Assembly (NCBI RefSeq): GCF_001761465.1
Contig: NZ_CP017479.1
Location: forward strand, 2,418,001-2,482,000
Length of the DNA stretch: 64,000 bases
From: Flavobacterium gilvum
Lineage (GTDB): Bacteria; Bacteroidota; Bacteroidia; Flavobacteriales; Flavobacteriaceae
Direction of reading: 5' to 3'
Shown here: one piece after another, positions 58,672-64,000 of the stretch
Position numbering within the stretch: position 1 is the first letter of the stretch
Layout of the letters: each line of letters begins with the position of its first letter
The notes under the pieces: model-generated
Told to the model about the DNA's origin: nothing
Seen by the model: only the letters and a program-made list of their open reading frames with translations
Databases searched by the model: none
Translations under genes and position numbers: made by a program

Positions 58672-60099
58672 TTATACCGTCGTTTCGGTTAATGTAATGA
58701 AATTATTTTTTGAGGTTTCGCAGAGCGGACAGCAATAATCTTTGGGGAGATGCTCGAAAAGTGTTCCTTTCTCGATCCCCTGTGTGACATCGCCGTATTC
58801 TGAGTTATAGACCGTTAAGCAGTCCGGACATTGATGAATGTCCTGAGCTTTGGTTTCTTTTTTGGTACTTGTGTTTTGGAATTCGAGTACGCTGTTGCCT
58901 AGTTCGCCAAAGTATTTTTTACTGAGTTCTATCAGGATATTGGGCAGTTCGAGTTTGTCGACATCTTGTGCATGTACGATGTATTCGCGAGTGTTTGGGT
59001 CAAAATTTTTGGCGTGCAAAATGTTGAATGTATCCCTTATTTTGATGGATTCGAGGTCTTTTGGTGATTCGTTTTTTTCGATTACCACCGAAGTGAAATA
59101 ATGGCCGTCACGGTTATAATCGGATAGGCCGAAGGTAAGCCCATACGTACTGATGTCGAACTGGTCGAGGGTGCGCACGAGGAAGGTTTTGAGGTTCAAA
59201 GCCCATTCTGTTGCCACCGGTAAATGCCAGTTGAGTTCTAATAAAGAGTGACGGACGTTGATTCCTTTTTTGCCCAAGAATTTTTCCCAATCGAGTTTGC
59301 GGTCTTTTGGGATTCCTTTTACGATGAAGGATTTCCAGGGGGTGATACATATTTTTCCGATTTTGCAGTCGAAACACAAATCACACATTTCTTTGAGAAA
59401 TTCCAGGTCGTAAAGATTGTTGCGCCAGTAGAGTCCGAGCCAGTATTGATCAATTCCGAGTTTGTTCATGCCTTCGTAATAAGGGAAAGGGTAAAACGGA
59501 ATGTTCAGCGGTTGGTCGATGGTTCTGTTATTGGTGTCCAAATCGCCCATGAGTTGAAAAATCATGTCGACCGTATTGGGTTCTTCCTGTAATGTTTTTT
59601 CGATTTCGTAGTAGATTTTGCCAATGTCCCAACTGTAAATCAATACGGGGAAAAGCTCCATTTTGTCCCATTTTGGCAAACGAACATACAGAAACCAGTA
59701 GTCTTCGTGGTGCGAAGCGATAAAGTTAATATGGCCTGTGAACAGCGGAACGAGTTGTTGTTTTGGGTCGGTTATGTTGACTTTGAGTTTAGGCTGTTCC
59801 TTGAATTGTTCCAATATGTAAAGGAATTTGTTCCCTGTGAGCCAAGGTGTATTCGGGAAAATATCTGTCGATACATAGGAAGAAACAATGTTATTGCCAC
59901 TTTTTTCGTTGGGCAAAACAAAATGGTGTTTCCCGATTTTTTCGAGTGTGTTATTTTTGAATCCTTTTGGGAATATAATGTCTTGTCTCGAACCAAAAGA
60001 AATGGCTTCAAGACCCTGTTCCAGTGCCATATTTACAATTTCCCGTAATTCTCCCGGAGATATTACTCCGCCTTTTACTATGAGTCTTGTTAATTCCAT
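58672..60099 (-). CDS. NiR/SiR-like protein fused to a C-terminal rubredoxin
   Basis: A 475 aa protein of the nitrate cluster. Its N-terminus (about 5-70, LIVKGGVISPGELREIV) resembles the ferredoxin-like half-domain of nitrite/sulfite reductases, and the middle (about 190-330, GMNKLGIDQYWLGLYWRN; WHLPVATEWALN) also fits that group. It has one tight Cys cluster near residues 238-255 (MCDLCFDCKIGKICITPW), but not the C-x5-C plus C-x3-C pairs that hold the siroheme-4Fe4S centre. The last 60 residues are a rubredoxin: CPDCLTVYNSE (near 424) and CCPLCETSKNNF (near 456). It likely passes electrons rather than reducing nitrite. It follows the nitrate reductase gene in one operon. Confidence 0.7.
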   Translation of the reverse strand: MELTRLIVKGGVISPGELREIVNMALEQGLEAISFGSRQDIIFPKGFKNNTLEKIGKHHFVLPNEKSGNNIVSSYVSTDIFPNTPWLTGNKFLYILEQFKEQPKLKVNITDPKQQLVPLFTGHINFIASHHEDYWFLYVRLPKWDKMELFPVLIYSWDIGKIYYEIEKTLQEEPNTVDMIFQLMGDLDTNNRTIDQPLNIPFYPFPYYEGMNKLGIDQYWLGLYWRNNLYDLEFLKEMCDLCFDCKIGKICITPWKSFIVKGIPKDRKLDWEKFLGKKGINVRHSLLELNWHLPVATEWALNLKTFLVRTLDQFDISTYGLTFGLSDYNRDGHYFTSVVIEKNESPKDLESIKIRDTFNILHAKNFDPNTREYIVHAQDVDKLELPNILIELSKKYFGELGNSVLEFQNTSTKKETKAQDIHQCPDCLTVYNSEYGDVTQGIEKGTLFEHLPKDYCCPLCETSKNNFITLTETTV

Positions 60100-60199
60100 T
60101 TTTTTTGAATTATGAATTATAAATTATGAGTTTTTGTTTTCAGTATATTATCTAATTAACTAATTATCATATTCTCACATTATCTAATTATCAAATTGA

Positions 60200-63100
60200 C
60201 TACTTCACCTTCGCTAATATCTCCTTTACTTCTGTTTTGCAGCTTCCGCAGCCGAGTCCCGCTCCGGTGGTTTTGCAAAGTTCGGTGAAATTGGTGACGC
60301 CGCTTTTGATGCAATCCTCGATGTTGCCACTTCCTACCTGACTGCAGGAACAAACGAGTTTTCCAATTACGGGTTTGGCTTCAGAACCGCTTCCTCTTAA
60401 TAAGGTGTTTCGTTTGTCGGCCAATTCGATTTTGCTTTCAATCATTGTTTTGAATTCGGCAAACTCATTTTTGTCTCCCATAAGGATGGCACCAATGAGG
60501 AGGTCGTTCTTGACGATACATTTTTTATAATAGCGTTTCCCTAAGTCGGCAAAAACAATTTCTTCGTAGGAATCGTCGTTTTCAGGCACTTCGATTTGGC
60601 CAATAGAACATAGATTGATGTCTTCCAATTTTAGGATATTCATCAAAATCGATCCTTTGTAAAAACTGCTGATATCCCCGGCAATAAAGTTTGCTAAAAT
60701 ATCGGCCTGTTCTTCGGCGGCTGAGGTGATTCCGAACAATTGGCTGTTGAATTCGGCTATTTCTCCAATGGCAAAAATGTCAGGGTGGGAGGTTTGTAGG
60801 TATTGGTTAACTTTTACGCCACGCCCGCAAGCCAGACCAGTTTCTTTGGCCAATTCAATATTCGGAATAGTTCCAATGGTGTACACAATGGCATTGGCAG
60901 TAAGTATTCGTCCGCTTTTCAGGGCAATTTCTAGTTCGTTGGCATTATCGGTTTCAAACACGGTGCTGACTTCGTTATCAAAATAGATTTGAATGTCGCG
61001 TTGTTGCACTTCTTCGGCCAATAATTTACTGGAAATTCGATCCAGTTGGCGTTCCATCAATCGGGACGCTCTTTGTATGATTGTTATTTTTACTTTTTTG
61101 TGTTTTAATGCTGCAGCTAATTCAAGTCCCAATAATCCGCCACCTACAATTACTACGTGTTGTTCTTCGGTTGGTAGATTGGTTTCGTCAAGATAATTTT
61201 TTAATCGGTCGGCATCATTCTTTTTTCGGATGGTAAAACGTCCCGGCAGGTGCAACTGAGCATTTTCAGGAACAAAAGGACGGCTTCCGGTAGCCATAAT
61301 CAAAGTGTCAAATTGATGAATGGTTCCTTTGCTGTCGGTTATTGTTTTGTCGGTTGAATTTATGTTTTCGATGGCAACACCCGATTTCATTGTGATATTC
61401 AATTGACTCATGCCATCGCTTTTTATTTTCAAAAGGCTTTCCCAAGTAAATTCTCCTGTCATATATTCCGGTAGTAAAACACGGTTGTAGAAAGGATTTT
61501 CTTCATTGGAGAAAACAATAATTTCGTCAGAAGTATTGATTTCCCTGTAATTTTGAATAAAACGAAAAGCCGCGGCTCCCGCGCCTACAACAGCGATTTT
61601 TTGGAACGGTTTTACGTATTTGGTAACCGCTACCGTAGTGTATTTAAAATCAGGTTCTTTGGAAATTGGATCAACAATTGTGTTTGTTAGGTTGTTGGTT
61701 CTGTTCAGGTCGTTATCCAATTGTTTTCCCCAATGCATTGGCAGAAACAAAACACCCTCCTTGATCGTGTCGGTTACTTTGGCTTTGACACGAACTTCAC
61801 CGTTTTTACTGCTCACAACAACGATGTCTCCATTTTTTATTTTGCTTTTGTAAGCATCTATGGGATTTATTTCCAGAACGGGGCTAGGAGTGTGCGTCAT
61901 CAATCGGGACACTTTGCCGGTTTTGGTCATCGTGTGCCATTGGTCACGGATACGTCCTGTGGTCAATATAAACGGATATTGGTCAGACGGCGGTTCCGAG
62001 GTGTTTTCGATACTGGTCGGGATATTGAAAATTGCTTTTTGCGAAGGCGTAAAGAATTTTCTGTCGGCAAATAATCGGGGAGTACCTGGATGTCCATAAT
62101 CGGGGACAGGCCATTGAAAAGTGCCTTCGTTTTTGAGTCGGGAATAATTAAGGTATGAAACGTCAATGTTTGTGCCTTTCGTCATTAGGCAATATTCTTT
62201 GTAAACGGCCTCGGTATTATTGAAATTGAAACCGGAGAATTTCATTTTTTTGGCGAAAGCCAATAGAATTTCCACATCAGACAAAGCTTCTCCCGGAGCA
62301 TTAATTCCTTTTGGCAAATAGGAAATGCGTCGTTCCGAGTTGGTCATTGTTCCTTCTTTTTCGAGCCATCCGGCGGCAGGCAGCAATACATCGGCAAACT
62401 TGGCCGTATCGGCATTATGAGAGATGTCTTGAACGACAACAAATTTGGCATTTTGCAATGCTTTTTCGGCTCTTCGGGCATCAGGTAAACTCACCATCGG
62501 GTTGGTACAGATGATCCAAATGGCTTTCATTTTTCCTGATTCCAAAGCGTCGAACATTTCGGTTGCAGTCAATCCCGGCTTTTCGGAAATGGCATCGATT
62601 CCCCAAAAATCAGCCACTTCCTTTCGGTGCTCCGGGTTGTTTAGCTCTTTGTGAACGGCAAGTAAATTTGCCATTCCACCCACTTCACGGCCACCCATTG
62701 CGTTGGGTTGTCCCGTTAGTGAAAAAGGACCTGAACCCGGTTTCCCAATCTGTCCGGTTATAAGTGAAAGGTTGAGCAAAGCAGTATTTTTATCCACTCC
62801 AATGGCGCTTTGGTTCAATCCCATTGCCCACATGGATATGAAACCTTTGGCTTTGCCAATAATATCGGCGGCGGTATGAATGTCATCTACCGAAACGCCA
62901 CATAATTTGGATGCTTTTTCATAAGAACTTCCCATTACGAGGTCTTTGTATGCACTAAAATTCTCGGTATGGTTTCCTATAAAATCAAAATCAACGAAGC
63001 CTTTTTCGATAAGGCGTCTTCCTATGGCATGGTACAAAATGATGTCTGTTCCTGGAAATATCTGTAAGTGCAAATCGGCAGCCATGGCCGAATCTGTACG

Positions 63101-63715
63101 TCTTGGATCGACAACGATAATTTTTGTTTTTGGATTTTTTTCTTTGTGTTGTTCCAGTCTTCTAAACAGAATTGGGTGACAAAAAGCAGGATTTGCTCCT
63201 GTAATCAGGAAAGTGTCTGCCAATTCAATATCGGCATAAGCAATCGGCACAGAATCTTCTCCAAAGGTTTTTTTGTAACCCGCCACCGCCGAACTCATGC
63301 AAAGTCTCGAATTTGTGTCTATATTATTGGTTTTCAGAAAACCTTTTACGAGTTTGTTGACTAAATAATATTCTTCGGTCAAACATTGTCCGGAGATATA
63401 AAAACCAACACTGTCAGGCCCGTGTTTTTTTATAATAGAAGAAAAAACTGCAGCAGCGCGGTCTAATGCGGCATCCCAACTGACTCTTTCTTTTGGGTGC
63501 GATCTACTCCATCTCATTTCGGGGTACAGTATCCTGTCGGATGTGTCGTTGACTACATAATGCAAGTTCATCCCTTTGGAACAAAGCATTCCTCTGTTTA
63601 CGGGATGATTTTTGTCACCTGTAACCGTCACTCCATTTTTAGAATCATTTTTTACAATAATTCCGCATCCTACTCCACAATAGGAACACGTAGTTTTGAT
63701 TTCTGTATTTTGCAT
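60200..63715 (-). CDS. nasA: Assimilatory nitrate reductase, fused with FAD reductase and BFD-like domain
   Basis: A 1171 aa cytoplasmic enzyme that should reduce nitrate to nitrite with NAD(P)H. Domain order: a 4Fe4S motif CSYCGVGCGII (Cys10, 13, 17) with Cys45; the molybdopterin domain, with the Mo ligand Cys139 in SRLCMSSAVAGY, and conserved GGREVGGMANLLAVH; a FAD/NAD-binding NirB/NasC-like reductase from about residue 706 (KIAVVGAGAAAFRF; later VVIVGGGLLGLELAAALK); and a C-terminal BFD-type 2Fe2S domain (LVCSCSQVGSGNIEDC ... GLGCGSCKTEV). In Klebsiella NasC and NasA are separate. It starts at 63715 and the rubredoxin gene follows 100 bp downstream. Confidence 0.88.
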   Translation of the reverse strand: MQNTEIKTTCSYCGVGCGIIVKNDSKNGVTVTGDKNHPVNRGMLCSKGMNLHYVVNDTSDRILYPEMRWSRSHPKERVSWDAALDRAAAVFSSIIKKHGPDSVGFYISGQCLTEEYYLVNKLVKGFLKTNNIDTNSRLCMSSAVAGYKKTFGEDSVPIAYADIELADTFLITGANPAFCHPILFRRLEQHKEKNPKTKIIVVDPRRTDSAMAADLHLQIFPGTDIILYHAIGRRLIEKGFVDFDFIGNHTENFSAYKDLVMGSSYEKASKLCGVSVDDIHTAADIIGKAKGFISMWAMGLNQSAIGVDKNTALLNLSLITGQIGKPGSGPFSLTGQPNAMGGREVGGMANLLAVHKELNNPEHRKEVADFWGIDAISEKPGLTATEMFDALESGKMKAIWIICTNPMVSLPDARRAEKALQNAKFVVVQDISHNADTAKFADVLLPAAGWLEKEGTMTNSERRISYLPKGINAPGEALSDVEILLAFAKKMKFSGFNFNNTEAVYKEYCLMTKGTNIDVSYLNYSRLKNEGTFQWPVPDYGHPGTPRLFADRKFFTPSQKAIFNIPTSIENTSEPPSDQYPFILTTGRIRDQWHTMTKTGKVSRLMTHTPSPVLEINPIDAYKSKIKNGDIVVVSSKNGEVRVKAKVTDTIKEGVLFLPMHWGKQLDNDLNRTNNLTNTIVDPISKEPDFKYTTVAVTKYVKPFQKIAVVGAGAAAFRFIQNYREINTSDEIIVFSNEENPFYNRVLLPEYMTGEFTWESLLKIKSDGMSQLNITMKSGVAIENINSTDKTITDSKGTIHQFDTLIMATGSRPFVPENAQLHLPGRFTIRKKNDADRLKNYLDETNLPTEEQHVVIVGGGLLGLELAAALKHKKVKITIIQRASRLMERQLDRISSKLLAEEVQQRDIQIYFDNEVSTVFETDNANELEIALKSGRILTANAIVYTIGTIPNIELAKETGLACGRGVKVNQYLQTSHPDIFAIGEIAEFNSQLFGITSAAEEQADILANFIAGDISSFYKGSILMNILKLEDINLCSIGQIEVPENDDSYEEIVFADLGKRYYKKCIVKNDLLIGAILMGDKNEFAEFKTMIESKIELADKRNTLLRGSGSEAKPVIGKLVCSCSQVGSGNIEDCIKSGVTNFTELCKTTGAGLGCGSCKTEVKEILAKVK

Positions 63716-63776
63716 TAGGTAAGTCTTCGTTTATAATGTAGTCCTTTGAGGATCGTTATCGATGTTATTACATAAA

Positions 63777-63784
63777 CAAAAGTA
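63777..63784 (-). promoter_or_regulatory. Promoter -7 element of nasA
   Basis: TACTTTTG on the minus strand matches TAnnTTTG, 62 bp before the nasA start codon. No TTTG is found at the -33 place, where the palindrome sits; this suits an activated promoter. Confidence 0.55.
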
Positions 63785-63793
63785 AGTAATAAT

Positions 63794-63809
63794 TACGTAT
63801 TAATACGTA
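63794..63809. promoter_or_regulatory. 16 bp perfect palindrome, candidate operator of nasA
   Basis: TACGTATTAATACGTA is symmetric about its centre. Its far half lies at the usual -33 position of the nasA promoter. The half-site AATACGTA also appears at the cobA promoter (45279-45287). The binding protein is unknown. Confidence 0.6.
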
Positions 63810-64000
63810 TAAAATTGATTTTATTTGGATGTTTTGTTAAATAAAATTAGAATGTTAAAAATCGATAGCCTTTTTTGAATTATTGAAAGTATTGTCGATT
63901 CATTATTGAGATTTTGAAAGTTAGAGAGTAAAGAGTAAAGAGAATGAATAATAGAAGGTTGTAGATATAGGAGAAATCTACAATCTTGAATCAGCAATCT

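Larger units (their letters stand above)
63719..64000. other. Control region upstream of nasA
   Basis: 280 bp with no ORF. It contains the -7 element TACTTTTG (minus strand, 63784-63777) and the perfect palindrome TACGTATTAATACGTA (63794-63809) directly behind it. The rest is AT-rich without repeats. Confidence 0.6.

Overview
This 64 kb window is AT-rich chromosomal DNA from a member of the Bacteroidota, most likely Flavobacterium or a close relative. The evidence is the gene content (bacillithiol deacetylase BshB1, one-piece PurL, MenF, Ppc, ornithine aminotransferase, many Cys-anchored lipoproteins), the absence of clear Shine-Dalgarno sites, and several good matches to the Bacteroidota promoter pattern TTTG-N19/20-TAnnTTTG, for example at tRNA-His and purL. 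No rRNA, CRISPR array, integrase or prophage was seen. The species call is inference.

Layout. 0-4.5 kb: a plus-strand run of envelope genes (HlyD/EmrA adaptor cut by the window edge, MFS exporter, K+ channel, AI-2E family permease). 4.8-12.1 kb: an accessory minus-strand stretch of small and poorly known genes (GyrI-like effector-binding protein, DUF3781, a lipoprotein, a zinc-ribbon membrane protein, a DKNYY/TPR-like protein, DUF6714-like and DUF1569 proteins, a second lipoprotein, a truncated ankyrin-SHOCT gene). 12.3-19.5 kb: a complete tripartite ABC exporter (TolC, HlyD lipoprotein, two separate ATPases, two ABC-2 permeases), interrupted by an array of six roughly 82 bp hairpin repeats. 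19.9-29.3 kb: beta-oxidation (marR, fadN, fadA, fadE, plus fadD) with two palindromic candidate MarR operators and an IS200-like/RAYT transposase with nested inverted hairpins inserted inside the operon. 30-45 kb: housekeeping genes (purL, menI-like, menF, bshB1, tRNA-His, YegP, a PAS histidine kinase, M28 peptidase, dienelactone hydrolase, lrp/rocD). 45.3-55.8 kb: cobA-moaD, a second M28 peptidase, ppc, an SDR, an AHSA1-like gene with a probable frameshift, DinB, a TPR lipoprotein and a VOC protein. 55.9-58.1 kb: two genes (a class III Fic protein and an unknown membrane protein), each ending just before a copy of the same direct repeat. 58.7-63.7 kb: assimilatory nitrate reduction: a NasA-reductase-BFD fusion and a NiR-like/rubredoxin fusion, behind a 16 bp perfect palindrome.

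How the genes work together. FadD would activate fatty acids, and FadE, FadN and FadA would then carry out the beta-oxidation cycle under the MarR protein. CobA (siroheme) and MoaD (molybdopterin) make cofactors that nitrate and nitrite reductases need, which fits the nas genes at the window end. Lrp lies next to and divergent from rocD and may control it. The ABC exporter is laid out like E. coli YbhFSR but with the two ATPase halves on separate, overlapping genes.

The most unusual content is the repeats. Several families of imperfect palindromes sit between genes, one inside a tandem array, one at the break-point of a broken gene and one around the transposase. The Fic/membrane-protein pair with cassette-like 3' repeats is the best candidate for a mobile, possibly defence-related, unit. 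No clearly new multi-gene system could be proved from sequence alone.
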